This document shows positions 16,210-24,165 of a stretch of 56,020 nucleotides of DNA, one piece after another. The notes under the pieces were generated by a model. It was not told the origin of the DNA. It was given only the letters and a program-made list of their open reading frames with translations, and made no database searches. A program made the translations under genes and the position numbers. Origin of the DNA: Acidimicrobiales bacterium (GTDB taxonomy: Bacteria > Actinomycetota > Acidimicrobiia > Acidimicrobiales > MedAcidi-G1); the NCBI GenBank assembly GCA_014240365.1, contig JAAZXC010000004.1, positions 1-56,020 on the forward strand, written 5' to 3'. Every line of letters begins with the position of its first letter. The first letter of the stretch is position 1.

Positions 16210-16247
16210 TTGCTTATTCTTGAAGTGTCTTCTAGTTTTGACCCATG
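16210..16247 (+). promoter_or_regulatory. Predicted leaderless promoter for the HsaA-like gene, with overlapping dyad
   Basis: TTGCTT (16210-16215), a 17-base spacer and TAGTTT (16233-16238) resemble a sigma-70-type promoter. The -10 hexamer ends 6 bases before the ATG at 16245, so transcription would begin at or next to the start codon, and no ribosome-binding site is present. An imperfect mirror, CTAG..CACTT (from 16189) and AAGTG..CTAG (to 16235), brackets this promoter and may bind the TetR protein. Confidence 0.5.
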
Positions 16248-17396
16248 GTCGACCTCCTCCAGCAGGCCCGTGGAATCGGGCCGTCCCTCGCCAGCCGATC
16301 GGAGCAGATCGAGGCCAATCGGACCCTCCCCGACGACGTCGTCGCCGACCTCACCGATGCAGGCCTCTTCCGGATGTTCACACCGACAGGCCTCGGAGGC
16401 CCCGAGGTCGACGTGGCGACCGCCATCGACGTGATCTCCGAGGTGTCGCGCCACGACGGGGGCGCAGGCTGGTGCGTCATGATCGCCGGCACCACGTCGC
16501 TGCTGGCCGGATTCCTGGACGAAGCACACGCCCGTGAGATCTACGGCCCGGCCGACTCCTGCACCGGCGGCTACGCGGCCCCGGTCGGCACCGCACGCAT
16601 CGTCGACGGCGGCCTGCGGGTCACCGGAACATGGGCCTGGGGATCAGGCACCCGGCACTGCACCTGGATCGGCGGCGGCGCACGCATCGTCGGCGCCGAC
16701 GGCTCGCCCCTGCGACGCGACGACGGCCTATACGCCCCGTTCGTGTTCTTCAACCGGGCCGACGTCGAGCACCTCGACACCTGGCACGTCACGGGACTCG
16801 CCGGCAGCGGTTCGGCCGACTACCGGGTCGCCGACGCCTTCGTCCCCGAAGGTCGATGGACGCAACTGATGACAGCGACCCCACGGCTCGACGGGCCCCA
16901 GTGGCGCTTCCCCTTCTACGGGGTGCTGGCCATGGGCATCGCCGCCGTCTCCATCGGCCTGCTGAATGGCGCCGTCGACCGGTTCGCCGAACTGGCCACC
17001 TCGAAGAAGCCCGAGGGTTCCGGCCGAACCCTCTCGGAGCGATCAACGGGACAGGCCGTCGTCTCCAGCGCCGAGGCGACCGCACGCTCCACGCGGTCGT
17101 TCCTCCACGATGTGATTGGCGAGGCCTGGACCACGGCGGAGGCCGGCGACCCGCTCACCATCGAGCACCGAAGGAGTCTGCGGCTGGCCGCATGCGACTC
17201 AGCCCAGCGCTGTGCCGATGCCCTCACGAACCTTCAACGAGAAGCAGGCGGTGCAGCGGTCTACCTCAGGGAGCCACTCCAGCGGATGGTCCGCGATGGC
17301 CAGGTGGCGGCCACACACGCCATGGTCGCCCCCCGGATCCACGAGTTGACAGGCCGACTCAGGTTCGGGCTGGACACAGACACCACCCTCCTGTGA
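16245..17396 (+). CDS. Acyl-CoA dehydrogenase-fold flavoprotein (HsaA/group D monooxygenase-like)
   Basis: A 383-residue protein with the acyl-CoA dehydrogenase fold: N-terminal helices (LPDDVVADLTDAGLFRMFTP), a middle beta domain (GGLRVTGTWAWGSGTRHCTW) and a C-terminal four-helix bundle. The motif set (PTGLGGPEVD, SRHDGGAGWCVMIAG, and a late ACDSAQRCADALTNLQREAGG) is closer to reduced-flavin-dependent monooxygenases such as HsaA, DszC or HpaB-like proteins than to true CoA dehydrogenases. It may hydroxylate an aromatic or sterol-derived substrate with FMNH2 from a reductase such as the nearby nitroreductase-family protein. First gene of a five-gene plus-strand run; appears leaderless. Confidence 0.8.
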   Translation: MVDLLQQARGIGPSLASRSEQIEANRTLPDDVVADLTDAGLFRMFTPTGLGGPEVDVATAIDVISEVSRHDGGAGWCVMIAGTTSLLAGFLDEAHAREIYGPADSCTGGYAAPVGTARIVDGGLRVTGTWAWGSGTRHCTWIGGGARIVGADGSPLRRDDGLYAPFVFFNRADVEHLDTWHVTGLAGSGSADYRVADAFVPEGRWTQLMTATPRLDGPQWRFPFYGVLAMGIAAVSIGLLNGAVDRFAELATSKKPEGSGRTLSERSTGQAVVSSAEATARSTRSFLHDVIGEAWTTAEAGDPLTIEHRRSLRLAACDSAQRCADALTNLQREAGGAAVYLREPLQRMVRDGQVAATHAMVAPRIHELTGRLRFGLDTDTTLL

Positions 17397-17406
17397 GGTA
17401 GGGACG

Positions 17407-18531
17407 ATGGACTTCGCCCTACCAGCCCACGACGACCCCCGACGCCTCGAGGTGCGCGCCTGGCTGGCCGACCACCCGTCACCGTCGCGCAGCGACCTCG
17501 CCGAGGGCGGATTCATCGCCCCCCACTGGCCCCGTCCGTGGGGCCGCGATGCGGACGCCGAGGCCCAGCTCATCATCGACGACGAGTTCGCAACAGCCGG
17601 CGTTGTCATCCCGGGCGCGTCGATCGGCGTGGGTTGGGCCGGCCCGACGATCATCGCCGGTGGGACCGAGGCCCAGAAGGACCGGTTCCTTTCACCCATG
17701 CTCGACGACACGGAGGACTGGTGCCAGCTGTTCAGCGAACCGGAGGCCGGATCGGACCTGGCATCGCTCCGAACCCGGGCCGTCCGCGATGGCGACTGCT
17801 ATGTGGTGAACGGTTCGAAGCTCTGGTCGACGCGAGCCGATGTGACCGACTGGGGAATCCTCCTCGCCCGCACCGCGGACGACGGCCCACCACAGCACGG
17901 CATCTCCTACTTCCTCCTGGACATGACCACCCCGGGTATCGAGGTCCGCCCGATCATCGAGATGACCGGCGGCAGGCACTTCAACGAGACCTTCCTGACC
18001 GACGTCCGCATCCCCGTCGAGCACCTGGTCGGAGCCGAAAACGAAGGCTGGCGCCTGGCCAAGGTGACGCTGGCCAACGAACGGGTCTCGCTCTCTGAGG
18101 GCGGCGTGCTGTGGGGACGCGGGCCCGACGACGACACGGTCCTGGAACGGATGCGGTCGTTCGACTGCGACGACCCGGTACTCAGGCAACGCATCTCGGA
18201 CCTCTACACCGAGATGGTGATCCTGAGATTACTCAACCGTCGGATCATGAGCGCCAAGGTGACCGGCGATGACCCCGGTCCGCTCTCGTCGGTCCGCAAG
18301 GCCATCGGCGACGAGCACGGGCAGAAGGCCATGTCGCTGGTGAAGGATCTGGAGGGTCCGTCCACGATGCTGGACGGGCACTACCCCTACGAGGAGCACG
18401 ACGACCCCTGGGCCTGGGGTCACTACTTCTCACCGGCACTCACCATCGGCGGCGGCACCAGCGAGGTGCAGCGCAACATCATCGGCGAACGGCTCCTGGG
18501 GCTTCCCCGGGAACTCCGGCCCGCCACCTGA
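17407..18531 (+). CDS. Acyl-CoA dehydrogenase
   Basis: A 374-residue acyl-CoA dehydrogenase. CQLFSEPEAGSDLASLRTRA is the flavin/substrate signature and VNGSKLWSTRADVTDWG the middle-domain strand. SPALTIGGGTSEVQRNIIGE is the C-terminal ACAD signature. The N-terminal helical domain is short. It oxidises an acyl-CoA to the 2-enoyl-CoA with electrons leaving via ETF. It starts 10 bases after the preceding gene and precedes an enoyl-CoA hydratase, so the two should catalyse consecutive beta-oxidation steps. The acyl chain is unknown. Confidence 0.9.
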   Translation: MDFALPAHDDPRRLEVRAWLADHPSPSRSDLAEGGFIAPHWPRPWGRDADAEAQLIIDDEFATAGVVIPGASIGVGWAGPTIIAGGTEAQKDRFLSPMLDDTEDWCQLFSEPEAGSDLASLRTRAVRDGDCYVVNGSKLWSTRADVTDWGILLARTADDGPPQHGISYFLLDMTTPGIEVRPIIEMTGGRHFNETFLTDVRIPVEHLVGAENEGWRLAKVTLANERVSLSEGGVLWGRGPDDDTVLERMRSFDCDDPVLRQRISDLYTEMVILRLLNRRIMSAKVTGDDPGPLSSVRKAIGDEHGQKAMSLVKDLEGPSTMLDGHYPYEEHDDPWAWGHYFSPALTIGGGTSEVQRNIIGERLLGLPRELRPAT

Positions 18532-18568
18532 CCCTCCAACCGACGTACGACAGACCACGGGAGCGACC

Positions 18569-19360
18569 ATGACCGACTTCGAGTACCTCCACCTCGACCG
18601 GGACGGCGACGTGCTGGTGGTGACCATCGACAAGCCCGACGACCACCTCAACAAGGTCGACGAGCAGATGCACCACGAGCTCACGCACCTCTTCAAGCAC
18701 CTACGCAACGAACGCGAGGCTCGGGCCGTCCTGCTGGCCGGCACCGATCGGGCCTTCACCGCCGGCGGCGACTTCGGCTGGTTCCCGGATTTCGCCAAGC
18801 CCGGCTACGCCGCCGACATCCGCCTGGACGGCAGGGCCATCGTGTGGGATCTGCTGGACCTGCACCTTCCACTCGTCTGCGCCGTGACCGGCCACGCCAT
18901 GGGACTCGGGGCCAGCATCGCCCTGCTCTCCGATATCACGGTCATGTCCGAGACTGCGCGCCTCGGCGACCCCCACGTAAGGGTCGGCATCGTGGCCGGT
19001 GACGGTGGCACCATTGCCTGGCCGCTTGCCCTCGGCCCGCAGATGGCAAAACGGTTCCTGCTGACCGGGGACCCGGTGACGGCCACCGAGGCAGTCCGGA
19101 TGGGCCTCATCGTGGAATCGGCGCCTGACCCCGCTGCATGCATCGAAGCCGGCATGGCATGGGCGAAGCGCCTGGCCGCCGGTGCACCCCAGGCGGTCCA
19201 GTTCACGAAGCAGGCGGTGAACGCCTGGATCAAGCAGACCTGTGGCCCTGCCTTCGACCTGTCGACCGCCCTGGAGACCGTGACCTTCGGCTCCGAGGAC
19301 TTCGCCGAAGCGCTGTCGGCCCTGGCCGAGAAGCGCGAACCCCGGTTCACCGGGAAGTAG
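18569..19360 (+). CDS. Enoyl-CoA hydratase/isomerase (crotonase family)
   Basis: A 263-residue crotonase-fold protein. The first oxyanion-hole segment is GTDRAFTAGGDFGWF and the second is GHAMGLGASIALLSDITVM. The DPHVRVGIVAGDGGTIAWPL region holds the positions of the usual catalytic glutamates. Here the stretch reads GDGG, so one acidic position may be Asp rather than Glu, as in other divergent family members. It likely hydrates the enoyl-CoA formed by the upstream dehydrogenase. It is 37 bases downstream of that gene, with a GGGAG ribosome-binding site. Confidence 0.88.
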   Translation: MTDFEYLHLDRDGDVLVVTIDKPDDHLNKVDEQMHHELTHLFKHLRNEREARAVLLAGTDRAFTAGGDFGWFPDFAKPGYAADIRLDGRAIVWDLLDLHLPLVCAVTGHAMGLGASIALLSDITVMSETARLGDPHVRVGIVAGDGGTIAWPLALGPQMAKRFLLTGDPVTATEAVRMGLIVESAPDPAACIEAGMAWAKRLAAGAPQAVQFTKQAVNAWIKQTCGPAFDLSTALETVTFGSEDFAEALSALAEKREPRFTGK

Positions 19361-19373
19361 AGAGGAACCACCG

Positions 19374-20060
19374 ATGACATTCGAGACAGGACAGGCACGG
19401 GGAAACGGGATCGGGCTGCTGGACGGCCTGATGACCAACCGGGCCATGCGCCGCTACTCCGACGAGCCAGTGGCCGACGAGGACATCTGGACCTGCCTGC
19501 AGGCGGCCGTCCAGGCGCCCAGCGGCGGCAACATCCAGCCCTACCAGTTCGTGGTCGTGCAGGACCCGGAACTACGTGCCGGCCTGGCTGAGATCTACCG
19601 CCGGGGCTGGGCGCGCTATGAGCCGGCCATCGCTCCTGCCGAGTTCCCCAACGACACGGCACGCGACGCCTGGGGGCGAAACAACCGGGCCACCGTGCAC
19701 CTGGCCGAGAACCTCGAGCACGTACCCGTGATCGTCCTCCTGCTCATGCCGTCCATCGACATGACGGTCCACGACGAGGAGGGCCCCATGCCCGTCGGGC
19801 CCACCCACGCCTCGGTGTACCCGGCCATCCAGAACTTCATGCTGGCCGCCCGCTCGCTGGGCCTCGGAACGGCAATGACAACCCTTCACCGCATCTACGA
19901 GGACGACGTGCGCTCGCTGCTAGGCATCCCCGAGCGCTACGAGGTGCTGTCCCTATTGCCGCTCGGGCACCCGACCGGGAAGTGGGGGGTGGCCCCCCGG
20001 TACCGCGGTGCCGAGAGGATCACCTCATGGGATGCCTTCGGGGAGAAGCGCACGCCTTGA
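19374..20060 (+). CDS. Nitroreductase-family FMN oxidoreductase
   Basis: A 228-residue protein with the nitroreductase fold. It begins with TNRAMRRYSDEPV (phosphate-binding Arg-Arg), followed by the FMN contact QAPSGGNIQPYQFVVV and a late SLGLGTAMTTLH segment that closes the flavin site. Such proteins reduce nitro groups, quinones or free flavin, or break down FMN. Here it could supply reduced flavin to the HsaA-like enzyme four genes upstream. An AGAGGA ribosome-binding site precedes the ATG. It overlaps the next gene by the bases TTGA. Confidence 0.88.
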   Translation: MTFETGQARGNGIGLLDGLMTNRAMRRYSDEPVADEDIWTCLQAAVQAPSGGNIQPYQFVVVQDPELRAGLAEIYRRGWARYEPAIAPAEFPNDTARDAWGRNNRATVHLAENLEHVPVIVLLLMPSIDMTVHDEEGPMPVGPTHASVYPAIQNFMLAARSLGLGTAMTTLHRIYEDDVRSLLGIPERYEVLSLLPLGHPTGKWGVAPRYRGAERITSWDAFGEKRTP

Positions 20061-20989
20061 GCGCGCCCCGGCCGACCCCGATAAGGGTCGGGCTGTCAAT
20101 CCCCCCGGCCGGGTTCGCCACCCACGACCAGGCGGTGTCATACGTCCATTCAGCCGCAGAGGCCGGCCTGGACCACCTGGTCACCGCCGACCACATTGCA
20201 TTCCATGGCGGCCGGGGACGGGACGGCCTCATGACCGTGTCGTGGCTGGCTGGCCTGCATCCATCGATCGGCGTCTACGTCGGCGTCTACCTCCTGGCGC
20301 TGCGCCACCCGGTCGCCGTCGCCCGCCAGGTCTCGACGCTGGCGGAGCAGGCCCCCGGCCGCCTCACCTTCGGGATTGGCGTGGGTGGGGAGGACCGCCA
20401 CGAGATGGAGGTGGTCGGGGTCGACCCGGCCACCCGCGGGCGCCGCACCGACGAGGCGCTCGACGTGCTGCGGCCGCTGCTGGCAGGCGAGACCGTCGAC
20501 CACCATGGCGAGTTCTACGAGGCCCCGGACGTGTCGGTACTGCCTGCCCCATCCCCACCAGTGCCGATCACGGTGGGCGGTCGCTCCAATGCCGCCGTCG
20601 AACGGGCCGGCCGACGCGGCGATGGCTGGCTGGCCTCATGGTGCTCCCCCGGGCGCTTCGCCGAAGGCGTGTCCCTCGCCGAGGCGACAGCCGCCGAGGC
20701 CGGGCGAACCGGCGTGTCGTGGCGGCACGGCTACCAGGTCTGGGTGGGTCTGGGTGACAACCCCGCAGAGGGCACTTCGCTCCTTGGCTCCGCCATGGAG
20801 AAATTCTACGGCGCTCCCTGGTCGGCCTTCGAGAGGTACTCCCCGGTCGGGACCCCCGCCCAGATCGCCGACTGGCTCCGCCCGTTCGTGGAGGCAGGCG
20901 CCGTCGACTTCAACCTCGCCCCCATCGCCGCCACCGATGCCGAACGCGTGGCCGGAGCAGCCGAGATCCGCCGCCTCCTCATCGCCTGA
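20057..20989 (+). CDS. LLM-class (F420-dependent-type) oxidoreductase
   Basis: A 310-residue luciferase-like TIM-barrel protein. It matches the bacterial-luciferase/F420 family: GLSIPPAGFATHDQ, then HLVTADHIAFHGG, RLTFGIGVGGEDRHEME and PVPITVGGRSNAAVERAGR. These proteins use reduced F420 or FMN in the cytoplasm. I chose the TTG at 20057, which overlaps the upstream TGA (TTGA) and has GGGGAG 11 bases before it. An ATG at 20027 inside the nitroreductase gene is the alternative. It ends the five-gene run that begins with the HsaA-like gene. Substrate unknown. Confidence 0.85.
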   Translation: MSAPRPTPIRVGLSIPPAGFATHDQAVSYVHSAAEAGLDHLVTADHIAFHGGRGRDGLMTVSWLAGLHPSIGVYVGVYLLALRHPVAVARQVSTLAEQAPGRLTFGIGVGGEDRHEMEVVGVDPATRGRRTDEALDVLRPLLAGETVDHHGEFYEAPDVSVLPAPSPPVPITVGGRSNAAVERAGRRGDGWLASWCSPGRFAEGVSLAEATAAEAGRTGVSWRHGYQVWVGLGDNPAEGTSLLGSAMEKFYGAPWSAFERYSPVGTPAQIADWLRPFVEAGAVDFNLAPIAATDAERVAGAAEIRRLLIA

Positions 20990-21010
20990 ACGGTGTAGGT
21001 ACCTCAGGCG
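20983..21010. terminator. Bidirectional stem-loop at the LLM/permease convergent junction
   Basis: CGCCTGA (20983-20989) and TCAGGCG (21004-21010) form a perfect 7-base stem that contains the stop codons of both convergent genes. The 14-base loop holds the whole intergenic region. Confidence 0.4.
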
Positions 21011-23085
21011 ACGGGGGCAGGAGCTCCTGGGGCCGGCATGACGTCCTCCGGGCCGACGATGGTGAGTTGGTCGTCGGATTCCAACACCAGGCTGTCGTCG
21101 ACCAGCAGCGGCACGCCGAACCGGGTCACCGCAGCCACCTCCACCCCCTCGGGGAGGTCCAGGCCCCCCACCCGTCGACCAATGAGGTCAGCGTCGCGCC
21201 CCTCCGGCAGCAGTGCGTACTGACAGACGGCCCAGCCCGGCAGGAGCGAGGACTTCACCTCGGCCTCCGTGGTGGCCAGGCCGCAGGCTCGGGCGCCGGA
21301 GTGGAGGAACCCAGCCAGCTCGCCGGCCAGGCGCAGGGACCGACCCGGGTCCGACGACGTGCCGGCCAGGAAGAACAGGGCGTTCACCAGCTCGCCGGAC
21401 CCGCCCCAGGCAGCCGGAATCCGGATCCCCGCAGCGGCACGCACGATGACCAGCTGATCGGTCTGGATTGCGTCGAAGAGTGCCACCGGCGTGGCTGTGG
21501 GGTGATCGTCCGACGGCTGGATCCAGAGCGACCCCGTCTCCAGGAACCGCTCGGTGACGAGCTCCGTCGGCACGCCAATGCGGTCCGACAACACAGCCGC
21601 CGCACGGGCCGCAGCCTCCGTGATGTCCGTGCCGGCCGGCACGGACAGGACCACCGCTCGGGCAATGAGGCCCGGATAGTCGTCAACCGATCGCAGGCCG
21701 TGCCCGGCCATCGCAGCGCTGATCTCGCGTTCCAGGGTCTCATCTACTCCCCGGCCCCAGCGGCGGAACACGTGGCGGATGGCCCCGGCCCGATCGGTCC
21801 GCGGGGTGGCGTAGAGGTGGTGCCACGCCCAACCCAGGGCGGACACGACGACCACGAAGACCAGGGCGGAGACCCCCAGGCGCACGATCAGGTAACCCGA
21901 GATGGCCATGCCGGCGAGTTGGGTGAACGGGTACAGGGGCGACCGGAAGGCCGGTGCGTACGACCTGATCTCCGATGCACGCAGCACCAGCACGGCCAGG
22001 TTCACCAGACCCAGGGTGAGGAGTACGAAGGCGCTGGCCAACTTGGCGATTGACTCGATATCGAAAGCCACGACGACGAAGGCAATGGCCGCCCCTGTCA
22101 TGACGACACCGACGACCGGGGTGCCGAACCGGCTGAGGGTTCCCATCCGTGCCGGTAGGAGGCCATCGCGAGCCATTGCCATCGGATAGCGGGCAGCGGC
22201 CAGGATCCCGGCGTTCACCGCCGAGGAGAAGGCGGCCAGTGCCGCCACCACGACCAGCCAGACGCCGACCTTCGGAAGGATCGCCTGTGCAGCGGTGTGG
22301 ACGGGGGCCAGGTCACCGTGCAGCACGTCAGGTGGCACCAGGGCGACGACGACCAGGACACCGAGTGTGTAGAGCGCCGTGGCGGTGGCCAACGAGAGGG
22401 CCATACCCAACGGGATGCGGTGCGAGGGATCCTCCACCTCCTCGGCTGCACTGGCCACCTTGGTGAGGCCGCCAAACGACACGAACACCAGGCCGACCAC
22501 GGTGGCGATCCCGGATACCCCCGTGGTGAAGAACGGGTCCAGGTTCGAGCCGTCAAAGCCGCGCGAGGCGGTCTCCGCCAGCCCTTCGACGATGAACCAG
22601 GCCATTGCACCCAGCACCACCACCACCAGGACCAGCTGCAGCGAGGCGCTGGCCTTGGACCCCACCACGTTCACCAGGGTGAACATGGCTATGAGCACCA
22701 GAGCGAGAACCGTGGCGTTCACGTCCAGGATCAGCACCAGGTAGGCAGACATGCCAACCATGGCGAAGGCGTCCTTGAGTACCAGCGAGAGCCAGGTGCC
22801 GAACCCGGCAACGGTTCCCACCGCCGGGCCCAGAGCCCGCTCCAGGAAGTAGTAGGCGCCACCGGCCTTGGGTAGCGCCGTGGCCAGCTCCGACACGCTG
22901 AGCATTGCCGGTACGGCCAGCAGGCCCGCCAGCAGGTAGGCCAGCGCCGCCGCCGGCCCGGCCTTCGCGGCGGCGATACCCGGCAGCAGGAACAGTCCGG
23001 AGGAGAGCATCGCCCCCGTCGAGAGGGCGAAGACGTGCCGGAGCCCCAGCGAGCGGGTCAGCCGGCCATGGTTGCCCTTTCCCAT
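21004..23085 (-). CDS. APC-family amino acid/amine permease fused to EIIA-like and TrkA-C-like domains
   Basis: A 693-residue fusion. Residues 1 to about 425 form an APC-superfamily permease with about 12 helices (FALSTGAMLSSGLFLLPGIA at helix 1, LPKAGGAYYFLERALG, then FVSFGGLTKVASAAEEVEDP). A cytoplasmic part follows. About residues 450-605 resemble a PTS EIIA type-2 domain (VALFDAIQ, then NALFFLAGTSSDPGRSLRLA). About 615-685 look like a TrkA-C ligand-sensing domain (LIGRRVGGLDLPEGVEVAAV, then DDQLTIVGP). In the EIIA-like part the position of the phosphorylated histidine is Asp538. It probably imports an amino acid or amine under allosteric control by the soluble domains. Neighbours are convergent or separated by 100 bases, so it is its own unit. 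Confidence 0.85.
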   Translation of the reverse strand: MGKGNHGRLTRSLGLRHVFALSTGAMLSSGLFLLPGIAAAKAGPAAALAYLLAGLLAVPAMLSVSELATALPKAGGAYYFLERALGPAVGTVAGFGTWLSLVLKDAFAMVGMSAYLVLILDVNATVLALVLIAMFTLVNVVGSKASASLQLVLVVVVLGAMAWFIVEGLAETASRGFDGSNLDPFFTTGVSGIATVVGLVFVSFGGLTKVASAAEEVEDPSHRIPLGMALSLATATALYTLGVLVVVALVPPDVLHGDLAPVHTAAQAILPKVGVWLVVVAALAAFSSAVNAGILAAARYPMAMARDGLLPARMGTLSRFGTPVVGVVMTGAAIAFVVVAFDIESIAKLASAFVLLTLGLVNLAVLVLRASEIRSYAPAFRSPLYPFTQLAGMAISGYLIVRLGVSALVFVVVVSALGWAWHHLYATPRTDRAGAIRHVFRRWGRGVDETLEREISAAMAGHGLRSVDDYPGLIARAVVLSVPAGTDITEAAARAAAVLSDRIGVPTELVTERFLETGSLWIQPSDDHPTATPVALFDAIQTDQLVIVRAAAGIRIPAAWGGSGELVNALFFLAGTSSDPGRSLRLAGELAGFLHSGARACGLATTEAEVKSSLLPGWAVCQYALLPEGRDADLIGRRVGGLDLPEGVEVAAVTRFGVPLLVDDSLVLESDDQLTIVGPEDVMPAPGAPAPVA

Positions 23086-23166
23086 CCGGGTGACCCTAGG
23101 CGACGTCCGACCGAAGCCCCGTAGGGCCGGGGCCGGATCCAGAGCCGGAGGCGGGGCCGGCGACCG

Positions 23167-23183
23167 TCAGGGCTACTCCCTGA
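23167..23183 (-). terminator. Short hairpin after the epoxide-hydrolase-like gene
   Basis: TCAGGG-ctact-CCCTGA is a 6-base perfect stem immediately after the stop of the hydrolase gene. It lies in the 99-base gap that must also contain the permease promoter. No T-run is visible. Confidence 0.35.
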
Positions 23184-23184
23184 A

Positions 23185-24165
23185 TCAGGAGCAGGCGTCC
23201 AGGAAGTCCAGCAGAAGGGCGTTGACCCCTGCAGCGTCCTCCTGCTGCATCCAGTGACCTACGCCCGGCAGGACCACCGAATCGTGCAGTCCCGGCAGGG
23301 TCTCGGGGTAGCGGGCGATGCTGCCGGCTCCCCAGATGGTGGGGCCGTCCTTCTCCCCACCGATGTAGAGCGACGGCTGGTGGATCGGCGCCTCACGCCA
23401 GGCCCGCAGGTCGACCCAGTCGTGGTCCACGCAGCGGTAACGATTCAGGCCGCCCGAGAACCCGGCCCTGGCGAACTCCCCGACGTAGAAGGCGAGGTCG
23501 TCGACGCCCTGCCATGCCAGCGGACCCGTCGGATAACGGAATCGGTCGTCGAGGCGGCCACCGGCGGAGACGGCAAAGCCGGCCGGTTCCCCCGGGAGCG
23601 GTGGCGGTGCATCACCCGATGCGCTGAAGATCATCCCCTCCAGCCAGCGGGCCGGATCGGTGCCGATCTCCGCCTCGGCCACGCCGGGTTCCTGGAAGTA
23701 CTCGATGTAGAACGTGTCGTCGCCGCCCATCATCCGGAACAGGTCGGTGGGTCGGAACCCGTTGGGCGGGGTATAGGCGACGCTCAACAGGGCGACCGCC
23801 CGGAACACCTCCGGGCGCAGCAGCGCCGCCGTGCTGGCGATCGGCGACCCCCAGTCGTGACCCACGATCACGGCCCCGTCCCCACCCAGAGCCTCGACCA
23901 CCCCCACGCAGTCCCCGACCAGGTCGACCAGGCGGTAGGCGTCCACCCCGGTGGGGCACTCCGACGACCCGTAGCCCCGAACGTCGATCGCCACGGCCCG
24001 GTAGCCGGCCGCCGCCACCGCCGGAAGCTGGTGACGCCACGAGTACCACGACTCCGGGAAGCCGTGGACGAAGAGCACCATCGGACCCTCACCCACCTCG
24101 GCCACGTGGATACGGGTACCCCGTGCGTCCACGTCATGGCGAACCAGACCCTCTATCTCCATCAT
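23185..24165 (-). CDS. Alpha/beta hydrolase, epoxide-hydrolase-like
   Basis: A 326-residue alpha/beta hydrolase read from the ATG at 24165, which overlaps the upstream dioxygenase stop (ATGA). The oxyanion motif is HGFPESWYSWRHQLP, the nucleophile elbow is GHDWGSPIA with Asp as nucleophile, and the late histidine is in LPGVGHWMQQED. Asp nucleophile plus HGFPESW is the pattern of soluble epoxide hydrolases; fluoroacetate or haloalkane dehalogenases share it. It is the third gene of an overlapping set with an HD oxygenase and a GBBH-like dioxygenase. Its part in that pathway is not obvious: neither TmpA nor TmpB chemistry needs it. Confidence 0.85.
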   Translation of the reverse strand: MMEIEGLVRHDVDARGTRIHVAEVGEGPMVLFVHGFPESWYSWRHQLPAVAAAGYRAVAIDVRGYGSSECPTGVDAYRLVDLVGDCVGVVEALGGDGAVIVGHDWGSPIASTAALLRPEVFRAVALLSVAYTPPNGFRPTDLFRMMGGDDTFYIEYFQEPGVAEAEIGTDPARWLEGMIFSASGDAPPPLPGEPAGFAVSAGGRLDDRFRYPTGPLAWQGVDDLAFYVGEFARAGFSGGLNRYRCVDHDWVDLRAWREAPIHQPSLYIGGEKDGPTIWGAGSIARYPETLPGLHDSVVLPGVGHWMQQEDAAGVNALLLDFLDACS

